Position numbers and translations under genes: made by a program. Shown here one piece after another: positions 1 to 12,028 of a DNA stretch of 64,000 nt. A model generated the notes under the pieces. It was not told the origin of the DNA. It saw only the letters and a list, made by a program, of their open reading frames with translations, and did not search any database. Each line of letters starts with the position of its first letter. Within the stretch, counting starts at the first letter, position 1. This DNA is from Anomaloglossus baeobatrachus (lineage: Eukaryota > Chordata > Amphibia > Anura > Aromobatidae), in assembly GCF_048569485.1 (NCBI RefSeq), contig NC_134357.1, positions 235,531,576 to 235,595,575 on the forward strand, in the 5' to 3' direction.

Positions 1-2280
1 TGCCCAGAAAGCGTTCGATAGTGTTGAGTGGGGGTATCTGTGGAAAGTGTTGCAGCATATGGGTTTTGGCCCACGGTTTGTAAAGTGGGTGCAGCTGTTG
101 TATAATAGGCCTACTGCTAAAGTTAGAGTTAACGGTATGAGCTCCTCAGTGTTTGAGTTGCACCGGGGAACGAGACAGGGCTGCCCACTATCGCCGCTCC
201 TATTTGCTATTGCAATAGAGCCTCTGGCGGCGGCCATTAGGAAATCAAAGGAGATCCATGGATTTAAGTATGGGCATTTAGAGGAGAAAATAGCTCTTTA
301 TGCTGACGATTTATTACTTTTCTTGGGGGATCCATCAGCCTCATTGGATCATGCCATGCAGATAATAGAGAAATTTGGAGAAGTTTCGGGACTGACCATT
401 AATTGGTCTAAATCGAGCCTCTTTAAGGTGGATGGGGAAGTAGCCTGGACAAATGAGGATACTGGGGCTAACAAATTGAAGAATGTGGACGAATTTAAAT
501 ATCTAGGTATACAGATATCTCTGCCAGTAGAAAAATACATACAGGTGAACTTATGGCCGCTCCTTAAAAAATTGAGAACCAAGGTGGATGCCTGGAACAA
601 GCTACATTTGTCAGTTGTTGGAAGGGTTAATTTACTAAAGATGGTAGTAATGCCTAAACTCCTATACATACTGCACAATGCCCCTGTTTGTATTTCAAGG
701 AAAAGATTTAAAGGGATAAACTCGCTGTTTAGGGACCTGGTGTGGGGTAAAAAGCAGCCTAGGGTGCGATTAGAGACTTTACAAAGGCCGAAGGATGAGG
801 GGGGTCTAGCAATCCCAAATCCGGAATTGTATTATATAGCGGCGCAATGTCAACACCTCAGGGGTTGGTCTGATCGAGAGAAAGATGGGGGCATTAAAGA
901 AGTACTGGAATACATAGTGGGTAGAAGTCCATTGGTAATGGGACTAGAGGATGGTGCGGTGGGGCTCCTGGGTAGAACATCTCCTACAATGGCACTTATA
1001 AATAAGACCTGGGATAGGCTGAAAAGGGTGAGAGGGGTGACCCGGTTAACTAAGTTTACACCTATCTGGGATAACAGTAGTCTCCCGGAGATTCAGAAAA
1101 TGGGGAATATTGAGGAGTGGAGACGCAAGGGTGTGATATACATGCATCAGATATTGGACGGAGGAATTGTGAAATCGTTCCCGCAGTTACAGAGTGAGTT
1201 TCAGTTACCGGCGTCCGGCTGGCTCCACTACAGACAATTAAAACATGCGATTGCAGCCCAAGCGGCTAAACAAAGTGTGGCCATACAGACTGACCTGGTA
1301 CTGGAGTATGTGTGTAAGGGCGGAGGAAGCACTAAAGGGATCATTTCTGGCACGTATAAAGATATACTACATACCTTTCTGTTAGAATACCCAATTAAAA
1401 CTAAATCTAAATGGGAGGAGGAAGTTGGGCCGATAACGGAGGAGGTGTGGGAGAGTATCCTGGCGTATGTCCCTAAACTTTCCATGAGCGAACCGGCCAG
1501 ACTATCTCACCTATACGTGATTCACCGGGTATATAGGTCTCCCTTACTGATGTTTAAAATGGGGTTGAAAAGGAATTCGGAGTGTCCAAGGTGTCAGGGA
1601 TCTGACGCAGGTATTTTTCACATGATGTGGTCTTGTCCGAGACTGGTCTCCTTTTGGACTAAGGTTATCCACAAGATAGGAAGAACATATGGGTGTGTCC
1701 TCCCCAGGGAACCAGTGATCTGCCTATTGGGATATGTTGAGGAGCTTGGGGTGGAAAATACTATGAAAATTGTCATTGCTAGGCTGCTGTATGCGGCAAG
1801 AAAGCTAATCGCCAGGTCCTGGATTAAAAAAGACCCCCCGACCAGGGGAGAGTACATTAAAAGGGTGAAGTGTATTCTTCAGCTGGAACGGGGAGTGTAT
1901 GAAAGAAGGGGGAATGTTAAAATGTTTGAGAAGCTCTGGTCTCCTTGGCTGCAATGCGAATAAGACGAGTGATGGACCAGTAAACTGATATGGGACGGGG
2001 ATAGCCGTCTGAGACCTCTGATGTGTATGTTTTGTTTTATTTGTGTTACTAGTTGTTCCTCCTGCACAACGGGATGGTTGCTATACTACAGTTGAAGGGT
2101 ATTATAAGTGTGTACTATATGGGATGTAGTATCGGGGAGAAGTGTTGCTGCCAGGGTGGGGGAGGGGGCGGGAGGGGGAGTTAAAGGGGTAATAGATGTG
2201 ATAAATTTAATTTGGATGCCGATTTGTTATTCTGTTGTATGTACTCTGTTTTAATAAAAAAGTATCTGATTTAAAAAAAA
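1..2280 (+). mobile_element. L1-clade LINE, 3' portion
   Basis: The window opens inside ORF2 of a non-LTR retrotransposon. The coding part is followed by a G-rich 3' UTR (1964-2250), an AATAAA signal at 2253-2258 and a short A-run at 2273-2280, where the element ends. The 5' half lies outside the window, so its target-site duplication cannot be checked. The uninterrupted coding frame suggests a fairly recent insertion. L1 clade is inferred from the reverse-transcriptase motifs and the C-terminal zinc knuckle. Confidence 0.9.
2..1963 (+). CDS. L1 ORF2 protein, C-terminal part (reverse transcriptase and C-terminal domain)
   Basis: ORF2 of L1 nicks the target and copies its own RNA into the chromosome in the nucleus. 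The frame is open from the first codon at base 2 to a TAA at 1961-1963, about 653 codons. It begins in the RT palm (AQKAFDSVEW). It then shows the RT motif RGTRQGCPLSPLLF and the catalytic YADD at 299-310, followed by thumb and connection sequence. Near the C-terminus is a zinc-knuckle pattern, C-x2-C-x10-H-x4-C starting at 1583, as in vertebrate L1 proteins. The apurinic-type endonuclease and the start codon lie upstream of the window. No stop or frameshift is visible in the part present, so this copy looks young. The Tx1 branch is an alternative within the same clade. Confidence 0.9.
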   Translation, partial: AQKAFDSVEWGYLWKVLQHMGFGPRFVKWVQLLYNRPTAKVRVNGMSSSVFELHRGTRQGCPLSPLLFAIAIEPLAAAIRKSKEIHGFKYGHLEEKIALYADDLLLFLGDPSASLDHAMQIIEKFGEVSGLTINWSKSSLFKVDGEVAWTNEDTGANKLKNVDEFKYLGIQISLPVEKYIQVNLWPLLKKLRTKVDAWNKLHLSVVGRVNLLKMVVMPKLLYILHNAPVCISRKRFKGINSLFRDLVWGKKQPRVRLETLQRPKDEGGLAIPNPELYYIAAQCQHLRGWSDREKDGGIKEVLEYIVGRSPLVMGLEDGAVGLLGRTSPTMALINKTWDRLKRVRGVTRLTKFTPIWDNSSLPEIQKMGNIEEWRRKGVIYMHQILDGGIVKSFPQLQSEFQLPASGWLHYRQLKHAIAAQAAKQSVAIQTDLVLEYVCKGGGSTKGIISGTYKDILHTFLLEYPIKTKSKWEEEVGPITEEVWESILAYVPKLSMSEPARLSHLYVIHRVYRSPLLMFKMGLKRNSECPRCQGSDAGIFHMMWSCPRLVSFWTKVIHKIGRTYGCVLPREPVICLLGYVEELGVENTMKIVIARLLYAARKLIARSWIKKDPPTRGEYIKRVKCILQLERGVYERRGNVKMFEKLWSPWLQCE

Positions 2281-2864
2281 CAGATATATACAGTTAGTGA
2301 CTATATAGTGGTAGAGGCTAGTCCTGCCAACCATATTAAACAGATTACAGTACAGATATATACAGTTAGTGACTTACAGCTGACGTTCTTTCTGGTGATG
2401 TCATTGACTTTTTCGTCTTTTTCATCTGGTCCAACAAAGACACCTCTGACTTCTCGCATTTCCAGCACTGTCCCCATCTATTCCCAATCTGCACACACTC
2501 CTCATCCTGCCTGCTCTTCCACCTTGGAACAGTTAACCCAATACTTAAAAAATTATGTAGTTAGTATGATTATCCCTCCACCAATTACTGCTACAAAGAC
2601 GGGGCGCCAGATAGGGGGGTCTCTAAAAATAATTGTGTCCCATACAAAAGTAGCAAAGACTCCACTGTGCTTCCTAGCAAGAAATACTGCCTGATATGCT
2701 CGTTTGAAAGTTGTAATATCCCAAGTGCCTCCTTCAAGCAACGAATTCCCTTAAGTATCAAAGTATCACCTTTAAATAACAATTCCCCTCTCACAAATGT
2801 AAAAATTTCCCTTGAAAGTCGTAATGAAAACTAATGACGCACCCATTTAAATAAATATTATTTT
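2280..2864. other. Unassigned spacer with a short tandem duplication
   Basis: A segment starting ACAGATATATACAGTTAGTG occurs at about 2280 and again at about 2352, so roughly 72 bp is duplicated in tandem directly after the L1 tail. On the minus strand the stretch upstream of about 2383 ends in a splice-donor-like GTAAGT. It could be a non-coding 5' exon of a zinc-finger gene, but this is only a guess. No convincing coding frame was seen. Confidence 0.35.
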
Positions 2865-3374
2865 GAGTGCCCCCACAGGCCCCTGTTTGAGTCTCACAGC
2901 TTTCTGTACACTGTATGATAATCCCTTCAGCTCCCTATTTACTTTATGAATGGTCCCTACAGCTCCCAAATTACTGTAGGATGGGCACCAGACCTCTCTA
3001 TACACTGTATGATGGTCCTTACAGCTCCCTGTATACTGTATGATGGCCCCCACACCTCCCTATACACTGTATGATGGCCCCCACACCTCCCTATACACTG
3101 TATGATGGCCCCCACACCTCCCTATACACTGTATGATGGTCCCTACAGCTCCCTAGTTACTGTGTGATGGGCACCACAGCTCTCTATACACTGTATGATG
3201 GTCCCTACAGCTCCCTATACACTGTATGATGGCCCCCACACCTCCCTATACACTGTATGATGGTCCCTACAGCTCACTAAACACTGTATAATGGTGCTTA
3301 CAGCTCCCTAGTTACTGTGTGAGGGGCACCACAGCTCTCTATACACTGTATGATGGTCCCTACAGCTCCCTGTA
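2865..3374. repeat. Minisatellite of about 31 bp, first block
   Basis: About 15 tandem copies of a unit containing CTATACACTGTATGATGG followed by CCC/TCC and CACACCTCC or TACAGCTCC. The copies vary by a few bases. The array stops at 3374, where a Tc1 element has inserted at a TA, and resumes on the far side. Confidence 0.9.
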
Positions 3375-4929
3375 CATGTGTGCAGAATTATTGGGCATGT
3401 TGTATTTTAGAGGATTTTTTTTATTATTGATCAACAACTATGTTCTCAATCAATCCAAAAGACTCATAAATATCAAAGCTTAATATTTTTGGAAGTTGGA
3501 GTGTTTTTTTTTTTTTAGATTTGGCTATTTTACGATGATATCTGTCTGTGCAGGTAACTATTGCTGTGCAGAATTATTAGGCAACTTAATAAAACCCAAA
3601 TATATTGACATCTCACTTGTTTATTTTCAACAGGTAAACCAATATAACTGCACAAAATTTAGAAATAAACATTTCTGACATGCAAAAACAAAACCCCAAA
3701 AAATGAATGACCAATATAGTCACCTTTCTTTAAGATGACACTCAACAGCCTACCATCCATAGATTCTGTAAGTTGTTTGATCTGTTTACGATCAACATTG
3801 CGTGCAGCAGCCACCACAGCCTCCCAGACACTGTTCTGAGAGGTGTACTGTTTTCCCTTCCTGTAGATCTCACATTTTATGAGGGAGAACAGGTTCTCTA
3901 TGGAGTTCAGATCAGGGGGGCTATGTCATTATTTTTTCATCTTGTAGGCCTTTACTGGCCAGCCACGCTGTGGAGTAGTTAGATGCATGTGATGGAGCAT
4001 TGTCCTGCATGAAAATCATGTTTTTCTTGAACAATACAGTCTTCTTCCTGTACCACTGCTTGAAGAAGTTGTCTCCCAGAAACTGGCAGCACATCTGGGA
4101 GTTGAGCTTCACTCCATCCTCAACCTGTAAAGGTCCCAGAAGTTCATCTTTGATGATACCAGCCCATACCAGTACCCCACCTCCACCTTGCTGGCATCTG
4201 AGTCGGAGTGGAGCTCTCTGCCCTTTACTGATCCAGCCTCTGGCCCATCCATCTGGCCCATCAAGAGTCACCCTCACTTCATCAGTCCATAAAACCTTTG
4301 AAAAATCAGTCTTAAGATATTTCTTGGCCCAGTCTTGACGTTTTATCTTATGTTTCTTGTTCAAAGGTGGTCGTTTTTCAGCCTTCCTTACCTTGGCCAT
4401 ATTCCTCACTATGGCACACCTTGTGCTTTTTGATACTCCAGTAACATTGCAGCTCTGAAATATGGCCAAACTGGTGGCAAATGGCATCTTGGCAGCTTCA
4501 TGTTTGATTTTCCTCAATTCATGGGCAGTTATTTTGCGCCATTTTTTACCCAACACACTTCTTGCGACCCTGTTGGCTATTTGCCATGAAACGCTTGATT
4601 ATTGGTGATCACGCTTCAAAAGTTTGGCAATTTCAAGACTGCTGCATCCCTCTGCAAGACATCTCACAATTTTGGACTTTTCAGAGCCCGTCAAATCTCT
4701 CTTCTGACCCATTTTGCCAAATGAAAGGAAGTTGTCTAATAATTAAGCACCCCTTATATAGGGTGTTGATGTCATTACACCACACCCCTCCTAAATACAA
4801 AGATGCACATCACCTGATTTACTTAATTGGTAGTTGGCTCTCAAGCCTATACAGCTTGGAGTAGGACAAAATGTATAAAAGTATCATGTGATCAAAATAC
4901 TCATTTGCCTAATAATTCTGCACACAGTG
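3375..4929 (-). mobile_element. Tc1-type DNA transposon A, complete ends
   Basis: Terminal inverted repeats begin CA(C)TGTGTGCAGAATTATT at both ends, and a TA target duplication lies at 3373-3374 and 4930-4931. The length of 1555 bp is normal for Tc1. Removing it rejoins the flanking minisatellite. It carries a decayed transposase on the minus strand. Confidence 0.93.
3715..4712 (-). pseudogene. Tc1 transposase, decayed
   Basis: Tc1 transposase cuts and pastes the element through a DD34E active site. Reading starts at ATG 4712-4710 (MGQKRDLTGSEKSKIV), with a helix-turn-helix region next. The long open part (4556-3921) holds the first catalytic Asp in VLWTDEV and the second in MQDNAPSHA. An in-frame TAA lies near 4600. 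The third catalytic residue region, [10 protein letters not shown] (about 3915-3880), is in another frame, so at least two breaks exist. This copy cannot make active enzyme. The family is inferred from motif order and spacing. Confidence 0.88.
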
Positions 4930-5141
4930 TATAGTATGATGACCCCTACAACGTCATATATTGTATTGTGCCCACACTTCTCCCTATATACACAGTATGG
5001 TGTTCCCATAACCTGTTATATATAGCATGATCCCATGTCTACTTACATATAGTATAATGGCCCCCATAACCTCTTATATACTTTATTAAGGCTTACACTT
5101 CTTCGGATATAGAGTTTAATGGCCCCTCACAGCTCCCTATA
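4930..5141. repeat. Minisatellite of about 31 bp, second block (diverged)
   Basis: Resumes the array after transposon A with units such as TATAGTATGATGACCCCTAC and TATATACACAGTATGG. They are more diverged than the first block. It ends at a TA (5140-5141) where transposon B begins. Confidence 0.75.
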
Positions 5142-6524
5142 CGGTCATGGCTGAAATTGTTGCCACCCTGGACTCTGTTCCAGAAAATGAAGTATTCCTC
5201 TCAGAAAATTATTGCAATTACATGTTTTATGTTACGCATGTTTATTTCCTTTGTTATTTCTATATATTGGAACAACACAGATAAAAATAAATCAAATTGG
5301 ACATAATTTCAAACAAAACTCCAAAAATGGCCTGACAATATAGTTGGCACCCTCAGCTTAACCCCTTCACGACCGGCCGATTTTTCGCTTTCCACTTTTT
5401 TTTCCGCCATTGTTTTTCTAAGTGACGTAACTTTTTTATTTTTCAGTCAATATGGTTATGTGAGGGCTCATTTTTTGCGGAACGAGCTGTACTTTTCAAT
5501 GAAACCATAGGTTTTACCATATAGTGTACTGAAAAATGGTAAAAAAATTCCAAATTCAGAAAAATTGCAAAAAAAGTGCGATAGCACTATTGTTTTTGAG
5601 ATATTTTATTCACTGTGTTCACTGTATGGTAACACTGATGTGTGGGTGTGATGCCTCAGGTCAGTGCGAGTTCGTAGATACCAAACATGTATAGGTTTAC
5701 TTTTATATAAGGGGTTAAAAAAAATTCGGAAGTTTGTCTGAAAAAATTGGCGCACGTTTTACGCCATATTCCGTGACCCGTAGCGTTCTCATTTTTTGGG
5801 AACTATGACTCAGTGACGGCTTATTTTTTGCAACTCGAGCTGACGTTTTTAACGGTACAATTTTTGTGCAGATGCTACGTTTTGATCGCCTGTTATTGCA
5901 TTTTGCGCAAAAGTTGTGGCGACAAAAAAACGTCATTTTGGCGTTTGGAATTTTTTTGGCGCTACGCCGTTTACTGATCAGATTAATTGATTTTATATTT
6001 TGATAGATCGGGCATTTCTGAACGCGGCGATACCAAATGTGTGTATATTTTTTATTTTTGAAACCCTTTAATTTTCAATGGGGCGAAAGGGGGATGATTT
6101 GAACTTTTATGTTTTTTTGTGTTTTTTTAATTTTTTAAAACTTTTTTTTTATTTTACTAGTCCCCCTAGGGGGTTATTGCGATCAGCAATCCGATCGCTC
6201 TACACCAGGGGTCTCAAACTCGGCTGGGTGTATGGGCCGCACCGAGGAAAAAAATAATTTGGGGGGCCGCATTCTTTGCAGGACAAAGTGACATTTTTAT
6301 TGGTACCATATATATTTTTTTACACACCTTTGGATCACTGATTTTCAACATTTTTCACTTGTTTATTATAACAAATGTGCACATTCTTTGGTTAAATCTA
6401 AAAAAAAAAATTTGATGTTAAAAAAAGTCATGCCTTATTTTTTTTTTTTTTTTTTTTACATTTTATCCCTTTCTTGTAACTAATAGTGTTACAATTATCA
6501 CTATATAGAAATTTTGGCCAACAT

Positions 6525-7290
6525 CCTTTAGTAATGTTCCCTATCCTATAGTAATGTGCCCACCTTGTCCCCATCCAATAGTATTATGCCCATCCTTGTA
6601 ATGTCCCCATCTTTTAGTAATGTCCCCATCCTATAGTCATGTGCCCACCTTGTCCCTATTCTGTAGTCATGTGCCTACCTTGTCCCCCATCCTATAGTCA
6701 TGTGCCCACCTTGTCCCCCATCCTATAGTCATGTGCCCACCTTGTCCCCCATCCTATAGTCATGTGCCCACCTTGTCCCCATCCTATAGTCATGTGCCCA
6801 CCTTGTCCCTATGCTATAGTCATGTGCCCACCTTGTCCCCATCCTATAGACATGTGCCCACCTTGTCCCCATCCTATAGTCATGTGCCCACCTTGTCCCC
6901 ATCCTGTAGACATGTGCCCACCTTGTCCCCATGCTATAGACATGTGCCCACCTTGTCCCCATGCTATAGACATGTGCCCACCTTGTCCCCATGCTATAGT
7001 CATGTGCCCACCTTGTCCCCATCCTATAGACATGTGCCCACCTTGTCCCCATCCTATAGACATGTGCCCACCTTGTCTCCATGCTATAGACATGTGCCCA
7101 CCTTGTCCCCATCCTATAGACATGTGCCCACCTTGTCCCCATGCTATAGTCATGTGCCCACCTTGTCCCCATCCTATAGACATGTGCCCACCTTGTCCCC
7201 ATCCTATAGTCATGTGCCCACCTTGTCCCCATCCTATAGACATGTGCCCACCTTGTCCCTATTCTATAGTAATGTCCCCATCCTGTAGTA
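6525..7290. repeat. 30-bp tandem repeat inside the hAT element
   Basis: About two dozen copies of a 30-bp unit containing CATGTGCCCACCTTGTCCCC and ATCCTATAGA/T. From 6781 to 7260 the copies are in strict 30-bp register. Because 30 is divisible by three, several frames stay open by chance on both strands and encode decapeptide repeats. I do not regard these as genes. Confidence 0.93.
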
Positions 7291-7802
7291 ATGGGGGGGG
7301 CAGTGGCGGCGGGTGAAAGGTGATAATTTACCGATCGTTCTCGGCTTCCACCCACAGATTCCTGAGTGAAGCTGAGGGGGCGGTCTCTGGCCCCAGATCC
7401 ACAGTGATTGGACAGATCGGTCACAAGGCCGGTCTCTCCAATCAGAGCTGGGGGCGGGTGAAACAGAGGTCACCCAGCTCCAGCCAATGATCGGTGCTAC
7501 AGCTGCACTGATCATGGCTGGATTTCAATGTTACAGCCATTTTCAATGGCTGGAACATTACAGTGGCTGTGATTGGCTGACGAACGCCGCACAGCCAATC
7601 ACAGCCTCCATAGGTCCGGGGAGGAGACACCACCCTTCCTGAGGTCCTCTCCTCCCCGAATCTAAGGTATTTGCTATTTGCAATGCAAACAGCGATCGCA
7701 GCCACCGGGGCTGCGATTTCGCCATGACGTACTGGGTATGTCATGGATCCTTAAGTACCAGGGAGCCATGATGTACCCAGTACGTCATAGGTCGCTAAGG
7801 GG
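7291..7802 (+). mobile_element. Fragment of a piggyBac-like MITE inside the hAT element
   Basis: The right end reads GGTCGCTAAGGGG followed by TTAA (7803-7806). It is preceded by an inverted pair containing GTACTGGGTA / TACCCAGTAC, which also occurs at the left end of the copy at 45246. No matching TTAA-type left end was found, so the left boundary is approximate. Confidence 0.55.
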
Positions 7803-8873
7803 TTAATGTGCCGTCCTTCACATACACAAAAAATAAAAAAACCACCATTCTTCTCACCTGTCCCGCGTTCCCTCGGCTCCTCACCTATGCTTCTTGCTGT
7901 CTGCAGCCCGTGCCCCGGTGACTATCGTGGCCGGTGCAGGGGCCACAGCCCCTGGCAGCGATTTATGGCAGATCAGATGGTTGTTTTGCTGGCGCTGCGT
8001 GCGCGCAGTCCTTGCCTCTGAGAGCGCAGCGCCGGCAAAACACTCATCTAACAAAGTGCAGACAGTGGCTGCGGCCCCTGCACCAGCCGCGATAGTGACC
8101 AGGGGCACGGGCCTGGGGGCCGCACGAAGCAGCCTGACGGGCCGCATGCGTGTTTGAGACCCCTGCTCTACACTATCTGCTGATCACAGCTACACAGCTG
8201 TAAACAGTAGATACGTGCACTTTCTGCTTCCCTGGCCTCCGTGGAAAGCGAAAGTGAAAGTAGTTCATGTCTAGCACAGGAGTCATCACATGACCCTGTG
8301 CTACCATGACAACCATCGGAAGTCACGTGATCATGTCACGTGACTTCCGGTATCGGGCGGTAAGTAAAACTTTACCGCGATCGCGTTTATAATGGCGCTG
8401 TCACATATTGACAGCGCCATTACAGGGGTTAAACGGCACAAGCAGATAACAATTCTGCTCGCGCCGATCGCAGCATGCTGCTGCCAGGAGACCGCGGGCA
8501 GTAACGTTATGACCGCTAGGACGTAATTTTACGGCCCGCGGTCGTTAAGGGGTTAATATTTGGTTGCACACCCTTTGGTATAAATAACTGCAATCAACCG
8601 TTTCTTATAACCATCAACAAGCTTCTTACACCTCTCAACTGTATTTTTGGACCACTCTTCTTATGCAAATTTGTCCAGCTCTCATATTTGAGGAGTGCCT
8701 TTTTCCAACAGCAATATTAAGATCTCTCCACAGGTGGAATTTAGATCCAGTCTCATTGCTGGTCACTTCAGTACTCTCCTGCACCTTGCTTCTATCCATT
8801 TCTGGGTGGTTCTTGAAGTATGTTTGGGGTCAGTGTCCTGCTGAAAGACGCATGACCTAGGACATAAACCCGA

Positions 8874-9594
<721 letters not shown>

Positions 9595-9943
9595 TTACTA
9601 AAAAGCTCTACCGTGGTCTCATCTGTCACAAGATGCTTTTCTAGAAGGATTTTGGCTTACTCACGTACGTTTTGTTAAACTGCAATCTAGCTTTTTTATG
9701 TCTCTGTCACCAGTGGGTCTCCTTTTTCAGGTTATTCAAATGTTGACGGATCGTTTGCACTGAAACTGATGCACCCTGAGCCTGGAGGACAGCTTGAATT
9801 TCTTTGGAACTTGATTTGGGCTGCTTATCCACCATCTGGAGTATCCTACGTTGAACCTTTCATCAATTTTTGTATGCAGTCTACATGCAGGGAGAATCAG
9901 TTACAGTACCATGGGTTGTAAATGTCTTGATTACCATATTTTT

Positions 9944-10667
9944 GGATTATAAGACGTACTTTTCCTCCCAAAGATTTGGGAGGAAAATGAGTGGTGCCTC
10001 TTAAAATCCAAATGTAGCTTACCAGGGGGTGGTCGGCTCTGGCTCTGTGCAGCGGCGGGCGGCCCTGCACTGCGACGCTCTGTGCGGTGGCAGGCGGCCT
10101 GGTCTGCTCTGAAAGGGTCTGTGCAGCGGCGGGGACCCTGCTCTGCAAGGCTCTGGGCGGCAAGGCACGGGCCATTTTGAAGATGTTGGAGGTAAGGACT
10201 TTCAAATAATGGTGCCCAGAGTAGACATGTGAACAGATGGCTCAAGCTCTCATCTGTGCTCACGCCAACTGCGGCCGCCTATATTTTGAAGCTCTCACTG
10301 CCGACGTCTTTAGAATGGTAGTGCCTCACCACCTGCAGCGAGCACCAGCATTGTGCAGTGCCGGCTGCCCTGGCATCGTGCAGTGCTGGCTGCCCCGACA
10401 TCGTGCAGTGCCGGCTGTCCCAGCATCGTGCAGTGCTGCAGCCCACAGTGAATATCTGGGCCCCCCTCTGCACCGCCAATAGCATTGCCACCGTACTCTT
10501 ATACTGACCCTGCCTCCTGTGATCGATCCCCGCTGCCGTCCCACCTCCCTGGTAAGACACAACCGGATTATAAAACAGACCCCATATATTTTGTTTACCT
10601 TTTTTTTTATCTCTAAATTTGGGGTGCGTCTTATAATTCGGTGCGTCTTCTAAAACTAAAAATAAGG
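9944..10667. mobile_element. TA-flanked MITE with CCRTATTTTTGG ends, copy 1
   Basis: Ends CCATATTTTTGGATTATAAG and, inverted, CCTTATTTTTAG, with TA at 9942-9943 and 10668-10669. Subterminal sequence spells GATTATAAGACG...CTTTTCCTCCC. A second copy lies at 55858-59739. The TA duplication suggests a Tc1/mariner-mobilised MITE. The interior holds GC-rich repeats around 10340-10450. Confidence 0.78.
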
Positions 10668-12028
10668 TATGTTGCGCACTATGGACAAAGCAACATCAAG
10701 ATCTCTGGAGATGGACTTGAGAACCAAAATTGTTTTAAAATATCAACAATCTCAAGGTTGCAAGTCCTAAAACAGTTCTCTTTTCCTCTTTCAGGTCTCC
10801 ATGCTTAGTGTGGCACACACAAACGCACAATGCAAAGACTGAGTAAAGTTCTCCCCTTTTTATCTGTTTTCAGGTGTGATTTTCATATTGCCCACACCAG
10901 TTACCAGTTACAGGAGAGTTTGAACGAGCATCACTTGTTTGAAACAAAGTTGTTAACCCACAATTTTGGAAAAGTGTCAACAATTTTGTTCAGCCTATTT
11001 TTCTGGTTTTGTGTAAAATTGTGTCCAATTTGCCTATTTTTTTCTTCCTCTGATTTTTTTGTGTTGTTCCAATACTCACAAAGGAAATAAACACGTGTAT
11101 GACAAAATTTGTAATTGTAATAATTTTATGGGAGAAATATTTAATTTTCTGGAATACTTTCAAGGGTGCAAAGAGGTTCGGCCATGACTGTATATACAAG
11201 TGCATCTCAATAAATTAGAATGTCATCAAAAAGTTAATTTATTTCAGTAATTCAATACAAAAAAGGGAAACGCATATATTATATAGAGTCATTACACATA
11301 GAGTGATCTATGCCTATATATTATATAGAGTCATTACACAATGAGTGATCTATTTCTAGTGTTTATTTCTGTTAATATTGATGATTTTGGCTTAAAGCCA
11401 ATGAAAACCCAAAAGTCATTATCTCAGAAAATTAGAATAATTACCACAAAACACCTGCAAAGGCTTCCTAAGCATTTAAAATGGTCCCTTAGTCTTGTTC
11501 AGTAGGCTACACGATCATGGGGAAGACTGCGGACTTGACAGATGTCCAAAAGGCAGTCATTGACACACTCCACCAGGAGGATAAGCCACTAAAGGTCATT
11601 GCTATAGAAGCTGGCTGTTCACATTGCTGAATCCAAGCATATTAATGGAAAGTTGAGTGGAAGGAAACTGTGGTAGAAAAAGGTGCACAAGCAACCAGGA
11701 TAACCGCAGCCTTGATAGGATTGTTAAGAAAAGGCCATTCAAAAATTTGGGGGAAATTCACAAGAAGTGGACTGCTCCTGGAGTCAGTGCTTCAACAGCC
11801 ACCACACACAGACATCTAGGAAATGGGCTACAAGTGTCGCATTCCTTGTGTCAAGCCACTCATGACCAATAGACAATGTCAGAAGCGTCTTACCTGGGCC
11901 AAGGAGAAAAAGAACTGGACTGTTGCTCAGTGTCCAAGGTGTAGGTGTTGTTTTCAGATGAAAGTAAATTTTGCATTTCATTTGGAAATCAAAGTCCCAG
12001 TCTGGAGGAAGAGTGGAGAGGTCACAAT

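Larger units (their letters stand above)
6206..8165 (+). mobile_element. Non-autonomous hAT element with an internal satellite
   Basis: Inverted ends CAGGGGTCTCAAAC and GTTTGAGACCCCTG, with an exact 8-bp duplication CTCTACAC at 6198-6205 and 8166-8173. These are the hAT signatures. The interior holds a 30-bp satellite (6525-7290) and GC-rich sequence. No transposase frame is credible. Confidence 0.92.
5362..8552 (+). mobile_element. piggyBac-like MITE, copy 1, itself invaded by a hAT element
   Basis: Flanked by TTAA at 5358-5361 and 8553-8556. The ends are CCCCTTCACGACC and, inverted, GGTCGTTAAGGGG. TTAA duplication with a CCC-start terminal repeat fits piggyBac-like elements. Without the hAT at 6206-8165 it is about 1.23 kb, the same as the other full copies here. 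No transposase is visible. Confidence 0.85.

Noticed and set aside
2308-2694. 128-codon plus-strand frame next to the L1
   Set aside because: Low-complexity Ser/Thr-rich peptide without family resemblance, starting within the duplicated spacer.
2865-7290. Regular short repeats resembling a CRISPR array
   Set aside because: Units are contiguous with no unique spacers, and the DNA is eukaryotic. They are minisatellites.
6729-7424. Long open frames on both strands coding for decapeptide repeats
   Set aside because: They arise because the 30-bp satellite unit is divisible by three. The peptides are low-complexity and lie within a hAT MITE.
7285-8165. Possible CpG-rich promoter or first exon
   Set aside because: The region lies between the two hAT inverted ends and contains a piggyBac-like MITE end. 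The GC content is explained by the elements.
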